From contig NZ_CP080524.1 of the NCBI RefSeq assembly GCF_024746795.1, forward strand, positions 1-64,000: a stretch of DNA of 64,000 nt, in the 5' to 3' direction. The notes beneath the pieces were generated by a model. It saw only the letters and a program-made list of their open reading frames with translations, was not told the DNA's origin and did no database searches. Shown here piece after piece: positions 39,577 to 50,267 of this stretch. Each line of letters begins with the position of its first letter. Within the stretch, counting starts at the first letter, position 1. Source of the DNA: Mesorhizobium sp. AR10 (lineage in GTDB: Bacteria > Pseudomonadota > Alphaproteobacteria > Rhizobiales > Rhizobiaceae). The position numbers and the translations under genes are program-made.

Positions 39577-41304
39577 TCAATGCCCGGACGCCTGAGATGC
39601 ACCGATGCCCGTTTCGGAGCGGATCTGCTGCGCCGCAAAGCCGGCACGGTCGATCCGCGCCCGAGCGCTGCTGTCGAGCACCGAGAACAGCCAGATACCG
39701 ACGAACGCGATCGTCATCGAGAACAGCGCCGGAGACGCGTACGGGAACGGCGCGGAGCCCACTGGATTCCCGAGCGTGACTTCCCAGACGGACGGAGACA
39801 GGACTGTCAGCACGACCGAGGAGATCAGTCCGAGGAAGCCTCCGATGACAACGCCCCGCGTGGTGCAGTCCTTCCACAGCACAGACATGAACAGCACGGG
39901 GAAGTTGGCCGAGGCCGCGATCGCGAAAGCGAGGGAGACCATGAAGGCGATGTTTTGCTTCTCGAACGCTATCCCGAGAAGGACCGCCAGCACGCCCAGG
40001 CACACTGTCGTGATGCGCGACACGCGCAGTTCCGAGGCGCTGTCCGCCTTGCCGCGTTTAATGACCGTCGAGTAGATATCGTGCGAGACGGCCGACGCGC
40101 CCGACAGGGTGAGACCCGCGACAACCGCGAGAATGGTCGCGAACGCCACAGCCGAGATGAAGCCTAGGAACACGTTTCCGCCAACGGCCCTTGCCAAATG
40201 AACGGCCGCCATGTTGTTGCCGCCGATCAATGCGCCCGTGCTGTCGACAAACGCCGGATCCGTAAGGACGAATGTAATGGCCCCGAAGCCTATGATGAAG
40301 GTCAGCAGGTAGAAATAGCCTATCCATCCGGTGGCCCACATGACGGACTTGCGCGCCTCCTTGGCACTCGGCACCGTGAAGAAGCGCATCAGGATGTGCG
40401 GCAGTCCGGCCGTGCCGAACATCAGCGCCATGCCGAAGGAAATCGCCGAAATCGGATCCTTGATAAATGTGCCAGGCCCCATGATCGAGAACCCTTTTTG
40501 TGCCGCGATATCTGGCGCGGCGCCTGCCTCCGTCGCGAGCTGCGTCTTGATCTCGACAGCGTGACTGAACAGTCCCTCTGGACTGAAACCGTACCGAAGC
40601 ATCACCATGACGGCCATGAATGTCGCACCGCCGAGCAGCAGGCATGCCTTGATGATCTGCACCCAGGTCGTCGCCGTCATGCCTCCGAACAGAACGTAGA
40701 CCATCATCAGCCCGCCGACGATAACCACAGCCATCCAATAGTCGAGTCCGAACAGAAGCTTGATCAGTTGGCCCGCGCCCACCATCTGCGCGATCAAATA
40801 GAAGGCCACCACGACGAGCGTGCCTGAGGCGGCGAAGATACGCACAGGCGTCTGCGCGAAGCGGAACGCCGCAACGTCCGCGAAGGTGAATTTGCCGAGG
40901 TTGCGCAGTCGCTCAGCCATCAGGAACGTGATGACCGGCCAGCCGACCAGGAACCCTATCGAATAGATCAGTCCGTCGTAACCGGAGGCCATCACCGCCG
41001 CCGAGATTCCGAGGAACGATGCCGCCGACATATAGTCACCGGCGATCGCCAGCCCGTTCTGGAAGCCGGTGATGCCGCCGCCGGCGGTGTAGAAATCTGC
41101 GGCGGACTTCGTTCGGGACGCCGCCCATTTCGTTATGAAGAGCGTACCCACGACGAACGCCGCAAACATGGAGATCGCGGTCCAGTTCGTGGGCTGCTTC
41201 TCTGCAGGACCGAGATCGCCGCCGGCGGCGAGGACCACCGTCGGGAGCGCGAAGAAGGTAGCGACGCAGACGAACTTCCAAAGTATCGTGTGGGTGGTAT
41301 TCAC
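39577..41304 (-). CDS. actP: cation/acetate symporter ActP
   Basis: A 575-residue sodium/solute symporter of the ActP type. It has an N-terminal signal-like helix ([15 protein letters not shown]), then ~13 helices with the family signatures [33 protein letters not shown] and [14 protein letters not shown]. It imports acetate and other short monocarboxylates for Acs. Its start overlaps the end of the DUF485 gene by 4 bp, the standard yjcH–actP arrangement. With acs and the SSS kinase it makes a complete acetate uptake, activation and sensing module. Confidence 0.93.
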   Translation of the reverse strand: MNTTHTILWKFVCVATFFALPTVVLAAGGDLGPAEKQPTNWTAISMFAAFVVGTLFITKWAASRTKSAADFYTAGGGITGFQNGLAIAGDYMSAASFLGISAAVMASGYDGLIYSIGFLVGWPVITFLMAERLRNLGKFTFADVAAFRFAQTPVRIFAASGTLVVVAFYLIAQMVGAGQLIKLLFGLDYWMAVVIVGGLMMVYVLFGGMTATTWVQIIKACLLLGGATFMAVMVMLRYGFSPEGLFSHAVEIKTQLATEAGAAPDIAAQKGFSIMGPGTFIKDPISAISFGMALMFGTAGLPHILMRFFTVPSAKEARKSVMWATGWIGYFYLLTFIIGFGAITFVLTDPAFVDSTGALIGGNNMAAVHLARAVGGNVFLGFISAVAFATILAVVAGLTLSGASAVSHDIYSTVIKRGKADSASELRVSRITTVCLGVLAVLLGIAFEKQNIAFMVSLAFAIAASANFPVLFMSVLWKDCTTRGVVIGGFLGLISSVVLTVLSPSVWEVTLGNPVGSAPFPYASPALFSMTIAFVGIWLFSVLDSSARARIDRAGFAAQQIRSETGIGASQASGH

Positions 41305-41609
41305 TTCAGCGCGTCCCGCTTCACCTTTTCGGACAGCTCATCGTATTCGCTGTTGGCACGCTGGACGTAGATCGCCGTGATCACGATCGTGAAGACGATC
41401 ACGCCGAATCCAACGGGAATTCCCCAGGTCATCACACCGTGGCCGATCCTTATCGCCAGCAGGTCCTTTCTGAAGGCAATGAGGAGGATGAAACCATAGT
41501 AGACGATCATCATTGCCAGGGTCAGCGTCCATCCGAAGCGCGCGCGCTTCGATTTCAGCAACTGATAGTTCGGATCGGCCGCTATGCGATCAGCTAGTGG
41601 TGTTTCCAT
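41301..41609 (-). CDS. DUF485 membrane protein (YjcH-like)
   Basis: A 102-residue membrane protein of the DUF485 family: [25 protein letters not shown] at the N-terminus and two helices ([16 protein letters not shown] and [20 protein letters not shown]). It ends in a charged [12 protein letters not shown] helix. DUF485 proteins are the constant partner of ActP and are thought to assist it. ATG 41609 is preceded by GGAGGGGATT, an excellent ribosome site. It is the first gene of the leftward acetate operon. Confidence 0.92.
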   Translation of the reverse strand: METPLADRIAADPNYQLLKSKRARFGWTLTLAMMIVYYGFILLIAFRKDLLAIRIGHGVMTWGIPVGFGVIVFTIVITAIYVQRANSEYDELSEKVKRDALK

Positions 41610-42233
41610 CGGAAATCCCCTCCTGCCGCGCTCCCGGTTCACTCGTTGGTTGCCTCTTGGTCGCCCAACCGTGTGTACCGCGCGTTGCTTCGCCGGTTCA
41701 ATGTGAACCAAAGCCACACGAAGCGCCAGCGGAATTCATAGCGCGGTTCCGAACCGACGCTGTGGAGAGAGGCCATAGGCGGCATTCGACGTGTAGCGCT
41801 GGTCGCTCAAAACGGATGCGCTATTATCGCTTTGCAAATTGCAGCGGTAGCCGTGGAGGCTTCCATTGATTCAATTGCTCATGAAAAGTCGACCTTAGTT
41901 CTTAACAATTGAGCCGATTATTAAATTCATACAAATGCCCAGTGTTTTGTACAAGCACCGAACACGGACCCATGGTCAAACGATGCTCTCGGCAGCGCTA
42001 GCGTCGGGAAGGTTGAACCCACCGCAACCTCTCTCGCCATCTCGTACGCTAGAGGAAAGAACCATGACGATAGCCAGGCCTTCATGATCACCGGAAGACA
42101 GTTTGCGCAGCGCTTCTTCCCCCGCCACGTCTCTGCAGGTCGTTCGGTCGCCGTGCCCATCCCTCGGCATGTCTACAACCTGGCGGCGCTCCAGTCCGGC
42201 ATGACCGTTTGGGTCCCGACTCAACCGTAGGAC
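41610..42233. other. upstream region of the acetate operon; otherwise empty
   Basis: A 624-bp stretch without a supported gene. The part nearest 41610 should hold the promoter for the DUF485–actP–CBS genes, but no clear promoter motif was found. The rest (about 41900-42230) looks like degraded sequence leading into the chimeric pseudogene. Confidence 0.35.
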
Positions 42234-43304
42234 TTGAAGGCTCGCCGGATGTGGTCGGTTGTGGTCGCGGCAGGAAGACCAGCAAATCTGCCGTCAGCAC
42301 TGCGCGCCATGCTCAGTAGGGCAATCGTGCGCGACCTTCCCGTCGAGGTGGTGGATCAAGACAGATCGGCAGTGTCCGGCGGCTTCGTCGATGCAATCTG
42401 TTCGGCGCCCGGGATCAGGGTAACGATGCGCTGCCGCAAACTTTGCGAGGCGGAGGCCGAGGTGCGCTCAGGCAAGGCTGTCGCCTCCGTATACATTCCT
42501 GAACATCTTGAGCGGGACCTCGCGCGCGGGCGGCTGCCGCATGTGACCGTCTTCTTCAACAAGCAGGTCTTCGCCGCCCGCACCATGACGTCCAATCCCC
42601 TTCGGGCGGCAGTCTCAGCCGCCATCGCCGACCTCGAGGCAGGCCCGCACAGCGGAGCTTTCACATCGGGTCCTCTTGTCGTTGAACAATACGTTGCTCC
42701 CAATCCCATGGTCACCTACGCACATCTATCCAACATCGTCGTGGATCCCATCGTCCAGACCGGCGTGCTCGCGGCGATCGGCGCACTGGTTACGCGCATC
42801 CTGCTTCGCGGTCGGCCGACGCTGCGCCTTGTCGGTCAGCTGGCATTCTTTTTGGCGCTTACGGCGCTGCTGCTCTATCACGGGATCATCCCGTATGCGG
42901 TCGGCCCGGCCGACATCTCCGAGGTGGAGCGCGTATTCCTCGACATCATCAAGGTGATCTGGTGGATCAATGCCGCATGGTCGCTGATTGGCGTGGTCCG
43001 CGTCTTCCTCATCCTTGAACAAAAGCCCCGCGAGGGACGCCTCCTGCAAGACCTTATTGTGGGCATCATCTATGTGGCGGCGGGCCTCTCGATCATCGCC
43101 TACGTCTTCGACGCTCCCGTCGGGACGCTGATCGCCACATCCGGCGCGGTCGCCATTGTCCTTGGCCTGGCCTTGCAGAGCTTGCGCGTCGGACCATATG
43201 CGCCGCTGACGCTAGGCATCCGCGTGTTGGCGCGGACGAACTCAGAGCGTGAGCTCCTGACTGGTGTCGTCCGCCCACTGTTCGCGCTGCTGCAGACCAC
43301 CTGA
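42234..43304 (+). pseudogene. chimeric remnant: ABC-2 permease fragment joined to MscS fragment
   Basis: The frame encodes two unrelated pieces. Residues ~20-155 match the extracytoplasmic part of ABC-2 (YhhJ-like) permeases (RDLPVEVVDQDRSAVSGG, SVYIPEHLERDLARG, NPLRAAVSAAIADLEAG). Residues ~165-315 match the membrane part of small MscS channels (AAGLSIIAYVFDAPVGTLIATSG, then AVAIVLGLALQS). The permease lacks its first helix and the whole C-terminal membrane domain; the channel lacks its beta domain and ends in unrelated sequence. The start is unclear (TTG 42234 or ATG 42249). An intact reading frame across the junction is notable, but function is unlikely. Confidence 0.6.
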
Positions 43305-43779
43305 CGGCGCCGATGCGACGCTGCCTAGATGTGGTGTTGGCATCCCCTCGGCGCCTCCTCCGGATCGTTCGAAAACGACCCGGAAACAAGCTCCTGCTTC
43401 GGAAGCCGTGCGCGAGGCCGCGCTTGCCTGCAGCGACCTGCCGATCCGTTCGTCGTCGAGGGTTGTGACCCAACTCGACCTTTTTTGACGGTCACGTCTG
43501 GACCATCGATCAAGGCAAGCTGGGTTTGCAGCTTCAATCGCAGGTACGTTCCGTCAGCTAAGTACGTACAACAACTGCGGGCAAGTGGGAAGGTTATCGC
43601 ACTGGTTCCGTGACTTCGCGGGGAAATAGTTGCCGACAATGTCGGCTTTCAGGCAGCGGCAAAACTAACCGCAACGGCCGTGATGAGGCGCGTACCTGTC
43701 CGGCTCCTCGTTGGTCGTTTCACGATGCGCGAAGATCGCCATTCGAATGAACGGCGACTGGCGATAGATGGGTCACTGG
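43305..43779. other. intergenic region with dispersed repeat copy A
   Basis: No supported gene in 475 bp. It holds one copy of the ~70-bp repeat described separately (43632-43702). Confidence 0.4.
43632..43702 (+). repeat. dispersed ~70-bp intergenic repeat, copy A
   Basis: Shares AATGTCGGCTTTCAGG, a GGC-AA-CTA block, ACGGCCG and ATGAGGCG in the same order and spacing with 51795-51865, and more weakly with 47725-47800. All copies are intergenic. Confidence 0.6.
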
Positions 43780-45153
43780 TCATCCTGTTAACGCTGAATT
43801 GATGACGCCGGTACGAGCCATTTGGGGGCTACGCGAGCCTCGGTGGTGAGCTCGCGCAAGAACGACGCTCGAGTAGCCCTTTGATTCGACCTCGGCCAGT
43901 TCGCAAACCTCAATCGTGAGGTCTTCGCGGCAAAAGTAGCGCTCCAAAACCTCGCGCATATCGTGCTCGTCAACATTGGCGCTCGGGAACTTCTTGTCGC
44001 CGACGAGATAGCCGCGAGAGCGGCGCAGGGCGGCCGTTAGAAGCGTCCCGCCGGGACGCACCAGCCCAGCGATACGCTCCATGTAGGTCTCCCATGTGTC
44101 GCGGTCTTCGGTCAACGAGTCCACGCAGTAGGCACTGATCACAGTTCCGTATTGCGGCGTGTTCTGTTCGCCAAGAGGATCTACGCGCCGGATATCAACC
44201 TCGAGCAGCCGGGTGATCCTAGCTCGCGCAAGTTCCTCGCGTTGAGTGATTTCATCATCCCTGGGCGAGGCCAAGCCTTCACACTCGAGCGTATAGCGGA
44301 CGAAAGGGTGCCAGTCGTGGGCATCGGGGTCGCGATTCATCCAACGCTCGATCTCCTGCAAGTTCGCCGGCAGGTAGTCGCCCAGGTGAATCTCGGAGGC
44401 CGTGCGGGCGGCCAAGAACACATGGTGGAGGGTGGGCCCCACGCCAAAATATAGCATCGGTTCATTCGGCTCCGCTTCCTTTATCGCGTCGACGAAAAAC
44501 TCTATGGTTCTATGTTCGTCCGGCTCGATGACACTATAGTAGTCTCTCAGGTAGTCACGCGGCACCCAGTCGGTATCGAAGGAGGCATAGGCGGGGCCGT
44601 CCTGACGGTGCAGAACAACTCGCACGACACGAGCAAGGCCGTACTCATACGCGGCGGCGCCCAAGTTCGCTCCCCCCAAGAAAATTATGGCTTCGTTCGC
44701 GGAGACCGAGTCGGTGAGAAGGACGACGCCGAAAGCGCCGACATAGTATGGCGCCTCCTTCGCGAGTTCGGTACCGACATAACCGACCGCGGCCGCGATC
44801 TTGCGTGCGCCCACGCTCCTGGTTCTGGCTTTGACGAGATCGCATGCCGCCTTCGAGAGGACGTTCGTGCTGGTGCCGGTCTCCTCGAGCAGCATCCAGT
44901 TCGCCTTGAGGTTCACCCTCAGTCCTAGACCCCATAGGACATAGGTGCAGGCTAGGAACAGAAGCAAGACCACGTGGTCGAGACCCTGTAGGATGTGCGA
45001 CGTGACGAGAAGGATGCCTGTAGCCGTAGCAATCGCGTCCAGTGCGTATGTCGAAACGATAGTAGCGATGAAGGTAACGACCCATCGCCTGGCTCCTGAG
45101 AGACTTGGAAAAAGGCTGAGACCAGCGTGATCTTCGATCTTCAGGAGAGCCAT
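43780..45153 (-). CDS. membrane-anchored NNMT/PNMT/TEMT-like methyltransferase
   Basis: A 457-residue protein. The C-terminal ~260 residues resemble the NNMT/PNMT/TEMT methyltransferase family: PRDYLRDYYSVIEPDE, SAM-binding MLYFGVGPTLHHVFLAA, then IHLGDYLPANLQEIERWMNRDPDAHDW, close to the pattern of small-molecule N-methyltransferases best known from animals. The N-terminal ~190 residues contain several hydrophobic helices (FIATIVSTYALDAIATATGI, HVVLLLFLACTYVLWGLGL), so the enzyme should sit at the inner membrane. The substrate is unknown. It is divergent from the BTAD regulator gene. Confidence 0.75.
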   Translation of the reverse strand: MALLKIEDHAGLSLFPSLSGARRWVVTFIATIVSTYALDAIATATGILLVTSHILQGLDHVVLLLFLACTYVLWGLGLRVNLKANWMLLEETGTSTNVLSKAACDLVKARTRSVGARKIAAAVGYVGTELAKEAPYYVGAFGVVLLTDSVSANEAIIFLGGANLGAAAYEYGLARVVRVVLHRQDGPAYASFDTDWVPRDYLRDYYSVIEPDEHRTIEFFVDAIKEAEPNEPMLYFGVGPTLHHVFLAARTASEIHLGDYLPANLQEIERWMNRDPDAHDWHPFVRYTLECEGLASPRDDEITQREELARARITRLLEVDIRRVDPLGEQNTPQYGTVISAYCVDSLTEDRDTWETYMERIAGLVRPGGTLLTAALRRSRGYLVGDKKFPSANVDEHDMREVLERYFCREDLTIEVCELAEVESKGYSSVVLARAHHRGSRSPQMARTGVINSALTG

Positions 45154-45390
45154 GATTCAGTCCTCTGATGTGAGATTAGAACATAGCTCGGGGCGGTAAT
45201 TGGATCGTCCTAACTACCGTCATGACATCGTGATTTCAGCGCTACCGGCAGATCGCCACTCGGTCATCCGCCCGAATCCGGCCCGGAGAGGCGATCGCAA
45301 GCCTCTGTTGTTTTTCCCCAGGTGAACTCGTAGTGTTTGCATTCGGGCACGCGCTGAGGCGGCGAATGTGCCTGACCTGATGCCCTGGAC

Positions 45391-47391
45391 ATGACCGACC
45401 TCAAGCTGACGCTCCTTGGCGGATTCAAAGTCCGATCGGCATCCGGCGAAGTGGCGGATCTGCCGGGTCAGAAAGATCGCGCGCTTCTGGCAATTCTCGT
45501 ATTGACGCCGGGGGACGCACATTCCCGCGATCGGCTTGCAGGCTTGCTATGGAGCGAGCGAGGAGACCACCAGGCGCGTGGCAGCCTGAAGCAGACCCTC
45601 ATGCGGCTGCGCCGATGCCTCAATAGGACCGGCGACGAAGTGCTCCGAGTAGACCGGCGATCAGTCGCGCTCAACCGAGATACGATCAGCGTGGACGCTT
45701 TGACCTTCGAACAGCAAGTCCAAGAGGGCACGATTGAATCGCTCACGCAGGCGGTGGCGCTATATCGAGGGGACCTGCTCGACGGCATTTCAATCCACGA
45801 TCCAGCGTTTGAGGATTGGCTGCTGGTCGAACGTCAACGACTGCGCCAGCTGTTCGAGCATGCGCTCGCGAACTTGATGGCCAAGGCGCTGGCTGCCGGC
45901 GATCCGGATGGCGCGGCCAAGGCGGCCCGGAAACTACTGTTGTTGGATCCGCTCAGCGAAGCCGCGTACCGCACCCTCATGCAGGTTCATAGCGATCGGG
46001 CCCAATCGGCGCAGGCACTCAAGCTCTACGAGGTCCTTCGTGAGCGTATTCACCGCGAACTGGGCGTGCAGCCCGAACCTGCAACAATCGCGCTGGTTGA
46101 TCACATCCGCGGACGAAGGAAGGCGCCTTCATACCCACCAGAGCAGGTCGCCCTCCCTATCCCTCGCGAGCTTCCGCTGCCAGTCACCAAACCGTCGATC
46201 GCCGTCTTGCCGTTCCTTAATCTCAGTGGTGATCCCGAACAGCAGTATTTCAGCGACGGCATCACCGAGGACATCATCACCGAGCTGTCACGCTTTCGGA
46301 CCCTATTCGTGATCGCCCGCAACTCTTCGTTCCAGTATCGGGCTGGCGAGCGAGACGTCACCCAAGTGGGGCGAGACCTGGGAGTGCGCTACCTGGCCGA
46401 AGGGAGTGTTCGCCGGGTTGGCGAACGTGTGAGAATCAGTGCGCAATTGATTGACACGGCGAGCGGCAGCCACTTATGGGCCGAACACTACGACCGCGAC
46501 GCGGTCGACATTTTGGCAGTGCAAGATGAGATCATCAGCGCCATCGCCACCACGTTGGGTTATCAGATCGAGACCGCCGGGCGAGAGCGCGCCCTCCGAT
46601 TGAGTCCCGACGCCCTGTCGGCTTACGACCATGTACTTCGCAGCGAGGCGCTCCTGCTGCGTTACACCAAGGACGACAATGCAGAGGCCCGGCGTTGGGC
46701 GAAGACTGCTGTCGAACTGGACCCCACAAGCGCCCTGGCTCATGCCCAACTCGGATGGACCTATTGCATGGACTATATCTGCGGTTGGATCGAAGACCAA
46801 GCGTCGGCCCTCGCCATGGCATACACATTGGCGCGGCGTGCCGTCCTTCTCGATGAAGCTGACTGCCGAGCACGTTGGCTACTCGGCAACATTCACATTT
46901 ACCGTCGCGAGTATGATGAGGCGTGCGCTCATCTCCGCCGGGCAATCGCTCTTAACCCGAACGATGTCGATGCTCGCGGGATCTATGGCCTCTACCTGAC
47001 TGCCGTAGGCGAGACCGAGGCTGCGCTTGAGCAATTCGACATTGCCAGGCGCCACAATCCATTCGAGTTCAACTACATCGTCTGGTATCGCGGCATCGCC
47101 CTGTTCACGGCGCGGCGCTACGAGGAGGCGATAGCCACGCTGAAGCAGGTACACAATCCCAACAACGAGGTTCGATGTTGGCTTGCGGCAAGCTACGCCG
47201 CGGCCGGCCATCTGCCGGAGGCGCGCGCGATGCTCGCGGAATTCTTGGCCGTAGCTGAACGCGAGAGGCCGAGCTTCCCGGGCCGCAGACTTGAGCAGTG
47301 GGAGCCTAGCCTGCACGCCGCCATCGAGTACCGTGATCGGGCGGAGTTCGACCACCTATTTGGCGCTCTGCGCGTGGCGGGGCTACAGTAG
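45391..47391 (+). CDS. BTAD-type transcriptional activator with TolB-N-like and TPR domains
   Basis: A 666-residue regulator. The N-terminus is a winged-helix/BTAD activator (LTLLGGFKVRSASGEVADLPG, DRLAGLLWSERGDHQARGSLKQTLMRLR). A middle segment PSIAVLPFLNLSGDPEQQYFSDGITEDIITELSR is the FlgO/TolB-N-like domain common to adenylate-cyclase-linked and CadC-like regulators. The C-terminal ~250 residues are TPR repeats (SALAHAQLGWTY, ALEQFDIARRHNP). It is transcribed away from the methyltransferase gene with a 237-bp spacer and may regulate it (inference). The ligand is not predictable. Confidence 0.85.
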   Translation: MTDLKLTLLGGFKVRSASGEVADLPGQKDRALLAILVLTPGDAHSRDRLAGLLWSERGDHQARGSLKQTLMRLRRCLNRTGDEVLRVDRRSVALNRDTISVDALTFEQQVQEGTIESLTQAVALYRGDLLDGISIHDPAFEDWLLVERQRLRQLFEHALANLMAKALAAGDPDGAAKAARKLLLLDPLSEAAYRTLMQVHSDRAQSAQALKLYEVLRERIHRELGVQPEPATIALVDHIRGRRKAPSYPPEQVALPIPRELPLPVTKPSIAVLPFLNLSGDPEQQYFSDGITEDIITELSRFRTLFVIARNSSFQYRAGERDVTQVGRDLGVRYLAEGSVRRVGERVRISAQLIDTASGSHLWAEHYDRDAVDILAVQDEIISAIATTLGYQIETAGRERALRLSPDALSAYDHVLRSEALLLRYTKDDNAEARRWAKTAVELDPTSALAHAQLGWTYCMDYICGWIEDQASALAMAYTLARRAVLLDEADCRARWLLGNIHIYRREYDEACAHLRRAIALNPNDVDARGIYGLYLTAVGETEAALEQFDIARRHNPFEFNYIVWYRGIALFTARRYEEAIATLKQVHNPNNEVRCWLAASYAAAGHLPEARAMLAEFLAVAERERPSFPGRRLEQWEPSLHAAIEYRDRAEFDHLFGALRVAGLQ

Positions 47392-48062
47392 CCGAGCGAT
47401 TGCACTTTGATTTCTTCTACTGGTTTTCGCGATTCGAGCGCTTAAGGAGTGGGGGCTGCCTCCGGCAGGTGTGTGAGGCGGTGGACCGTTTCGGCGACGA
47501 GGGGACGAAGCTTGACACCCTTTCCCGGCTTCATGAGGTAGACCACCGCATCGTGATCAACAACGAGGCGGTCTACGCTTGCTGGCGGACACCGGATGAG
47601 GACGACGAAGGCCATCAAGCAGCGGGTCACGGAACGCGCACTGACAGGCCTAGCGCCCTATCACAGGTCCGCAACAGCGAAAGGCAGAAGTCCGCTATTG
47701 GCGCAAGTAGCCGTTAGCGCTTGGACCGATGTCGGCTTTTGGTGGACCGCGATAGCTGATGGAATGACCGAGATGAGGCGCAAAGCCGTCGATTGGTCCG
47801 TGAAATGAATACATTCGGTTCTGGTTAGGCGCACCGCCTCTAAGATTCATGGTCTTGGGAAGCAGGTATACGTGTTGGCAGGCCCGGAGGACGTATTTTT
47901 TGATTCTATTGAGTTTTCCGTGGGCCAATCAAAATCTTCCCGTGTTGTTCCGAATCGTCCCGCGACCGTCTAGTGGTCGATAATCGACTTGGGTTTTATG
48001 GATTTCCGGATCGCGCTAAGTTAGCCTCCTGGCATGCTCGCAACGAACATTCGAGGTAAACG
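47392..48062. other. intergenic region with dispersed repeat copy B
   Basis: No supported gene in 670 bp. Around 47440-47630 there is coding-like but unassignable sequence on either strand. The repeat copy lies at 47725-47800. The right end carries the promoter region of the serine hydrolase gene. Confidence 0.4.
47725..47800 (+). repeat. dispersed ~70-bp intergenic repeat, copy B (divergent)
   Basis: Shares ATGTCGGCTTT at the left and GATGAGGCGCAAAGC at the right with copies A and C, with a diverged and slightly longer centre. Confidence 0.45.
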
Positions 48063-49826
48063 ATGTCACGGCCGCTCCTCTCAATCTTGATATCGTCCGT
48101 ATGCCTAAGCGCCGCCACCGTGATGGCAGCGGGACAAGGCGCCCGGCTGTCAGCAGCGGAAATCGACAATCCTGTGAGTTCGGCGGCGCTTGTCGACAAC
48201 AAGTCCTTCCTGGCTCCGCCGGACGCAGCAAAAGCACACGAGACATTCGAGGGGACGCTGAAGGTTTCGGAAGCACCTATGCTCACGGAACCGGCAAAGT
48301 TCAAAAAGGACAATGTCCTTGGCAAGAACCCGCAGATATTTCCAGCCGTGTCGTTGTCGTTTGTAGCCGATGGCGACGATCTGATCCCGTCAACGCAGGA
48401 TGTGATCAGGAACGGTACGCTTCCCGGCGGTCATAGCTTCTGGGACATCATCGTCCAGCCGGGAAAGATATGGTCGGAGCCCAGTGATGACGGCTGGTCA
48501 CGAGCGTCCTTTCCGTTCTCGCTGGTAAACTCGATCGAAGGGGAGACCCACAACGGTGTGGCGACGTTCGTCTATAAAGCCGGGAAGCTCAGCCATATTC
48601 GGTATCAGATCCTTCAGCAGACCTCGCCGTTCTACATAGAAGATTATTTCACTGCCGCCGGCAGCCTGACCGCGGAGTACGCGCCGGCCAAAATTCCAAA
48701 TGCGCAGGCGGTGATCGACACATTCAAGGCGGCGCAGGCCGACGAAGAAACCATTGCGTCTTGGTCGGACCTCGAGGCCAAGGTCGGAAAAGATAAGCTC
48801 GAAGGTTTCGACAGCGCCATTCGGCCGAACGAAATCGTGCTCGACGGTTTGATGATCGACGACAGGTTTTACCTGAAATCGTGCCCGACGCCGGCGGGTG
48901 AGCTGCCTTATTGCGAACATCAGCGCTTCGGCGTGTGGTCCGTTACCAAGTCTGCCGCCACCGCAGTGGCGATGTTGAGCATCGCACAGAAATACGGCCC
49001 GGACATCTTCACGACCAAGATCGCCGACTATGTCGATGAGGCGAAAGGCGTCGCTGGATGGCAGGACGTTACCTTTGGCGATGCTTTGAACATGGCAACC
49101 GGTATGGGTTACGGGACCGACAAGGCCGAGCCGATCAACATGTTCGACCCTTATGCCGACGACTACTATGGCTGGTACGAGGCTCCGACCGCCAAGCAAA
49201 AGGTTGGCAATCTCATCAAGAGCGCAAAACCCTATTCCTGGGGACCGGAAAAGGTTGCGCGGTATCGCGACGAAGACTTTTTCCTACTCGGCGTCGGGCT
49301 GACGAACTACCTAAAAAAGAAAGAGGGGCCTGATGCCAATGTTTGGACCTACATAGTGAGGGAGGTCTATGGGCCGATCGGCATCCACTACGCGCCGACA
49401 AACAAAACCATCGAGCCAAATCCGAAAGGCGATCAGCCGCTCATGGCTTACGGCTACTATCCGACGATTAGCGATCTCATCAAGATTGCACGGCTTTATC
49501 AGAACGGCGGCAAATTTGGCGACAAGCAATTGCTCAACGCCGAAATGCTGGCCGACATCAACCCGGCGACCGATCCAGTCGGCCTACCGACGGGCGTCGA
49601 TCAGAAACCCTTCTACCGGAAGGCGTTTTGGCGTGCCCATTACAAGTCAAGCGACTGCTCATTCTACTATCCAATCATGGACGGTTGGGGCGAGAACTAT
49701 GTCCTGCTGCTGCCGAAGGGCGTGACGGCATTCAGATTGGCAAAAAACTGGGATGGTGATGCCGGCGCGGGCAACCTCGACAACATGGCCGCGGTCGGCG
49801 GCAGGCTGAAGCCGTTCTGCCAATAG
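48063..49826 (+). CDS. exported serine hydrolase, beta-lactamase/transpeptidase-like
   Basis: A 587-residue protein with a signal peptide (LLSILISSVCLSAATVMAA). The class C beta-lactamase-like SXXK nucleophile motif is in GVWSVTKSAATAVAM. A TFGDALNMATGMGY segment follows, the position where such families continue after the nucleophile helix. The N-terminal ~230 residues are a separate beta-rich region. Paired cysteines (KSCPTPAGELPYC) support a periplasmic location. Substrate is unknown: esterase or peptidase activity on small molecules is as likely as on beta-lactams. Confidence 0.8.
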   Translation: MSRPLLSILISSVCLSAATVMAAGQGARLSAAEIDNPVSSAALVDNKSFLAPPDAAKAHETFEGTLKVSEAPMLTEPAKFKKDNVLGKNPQIFPAVSLSFVADGDDLIPSTQDVIRNGTLPGGHSFWDIIVQPGKIWSEPSDDGWSRASFPFSLVNSIEGETHNGVATFVYKAGKLSHIRYQILQQTSPFYIEDYFTAAGSLTAEYAPAKIPNAQAVIDTFKAAQADEETIASWSDLEAKVGKDKLEGFDSAIRPNEIVLDGLMIDDRFYLKSCPTPAGELPYCEHQRFGVWSVTKSAATAVAMLSIAQKYGPDIFTTKIADYVDEAKGVAGWQDVTFGDALNMATGMGYGTDKAEPINMFDPYADDYYGWYEAPTAKQKVGNLIKSAKPYSWGPEKVARYRDEDFFLLGVGLTNYLKKKEGPDANVWTYIVREVYGPIGIHYAPTNKTIEPNPKGDQPLMAYGYYPTISDLIKIARLYQNGGKFGDKQLLNAEMLADINPATDPVGLPTGVDQKPFYRKAFWRAHYKSSDCSFYYPIMDGWGENYVLLLPKGVTAFRLAKNWDGDAGAGNLDNMAAVGGRLKPFCQ

Positions 49827-49920
49827 GTTCATGCGTCGGTCAGCCTAGGCCGGAAAACCAGGCCTTGTCCGAACTGCGTTTGGAACGGCCGCGAAGGTCG
49901 CGCGGTGCGGTCGGTCGTTA

Positions 49921-50253
49921 TCATACCAGTTTGACTATTTTGTCGACGACGGCTGAATGAATCCCGACCGACGTCTCTTGCATGAACCCTTCCCGCAGCT
50001 TGCTCGCCTTTTTGTAGCTTTCGGCCTGTAGCGCTTTCGCCATCTCTTCCGGGGAATCGAAGCTGATCTTAACGATGGCATCGATCGCAGGTTCGGCTCC
50101 ATCGCTCATCATATCGGACAGGTGGTACTGAACGTATTCGCGAGTTTCCGGCATCCCGGAGTAGGTCGGTCCATAATCAAATTCCATGAAATGCCTGAAC
50201 TCTTCGGTCGTGATCCCCGGTTTCTTCCGGATCACGGTCAGCAATGTAAACAT
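49921..50253 (-). CDS. EthD-domain protein
   Basis: A 110-residue ferredoxin-fold protein of the EthD type (FTLLTVIRKKPGITTEEFRHFMEFDYGP, AIVKISFDSPEEMAKAL). EthD-like domains occur in ring-decarbonylating or ether-degrading pathways and in polyketide-type cyclases; the exact activity here is unknown. It starts 14 bp downstream of the HxlR-type regulator on the same strand, so the two form an operon. Confidence 0.8.
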   Translation of the reverse strand: MFTLLTVIRKKPGITTEEFRHFMEFDYGPTYSGMPETREYVQYHLSDMMSDGAEPAIDAIVKISFDSPEEMAKALQAESYKKASKLREGFMQETSVGIHSAVVDKIVKLV

Positions 50254-50267
50254 GCGGTCTCGCTTTC

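Noticed and set aside
39580..40827. Plus-strand frames opposite actP
   Set aside because: Shadow frames of a gene with unmistakable symporter signatures.
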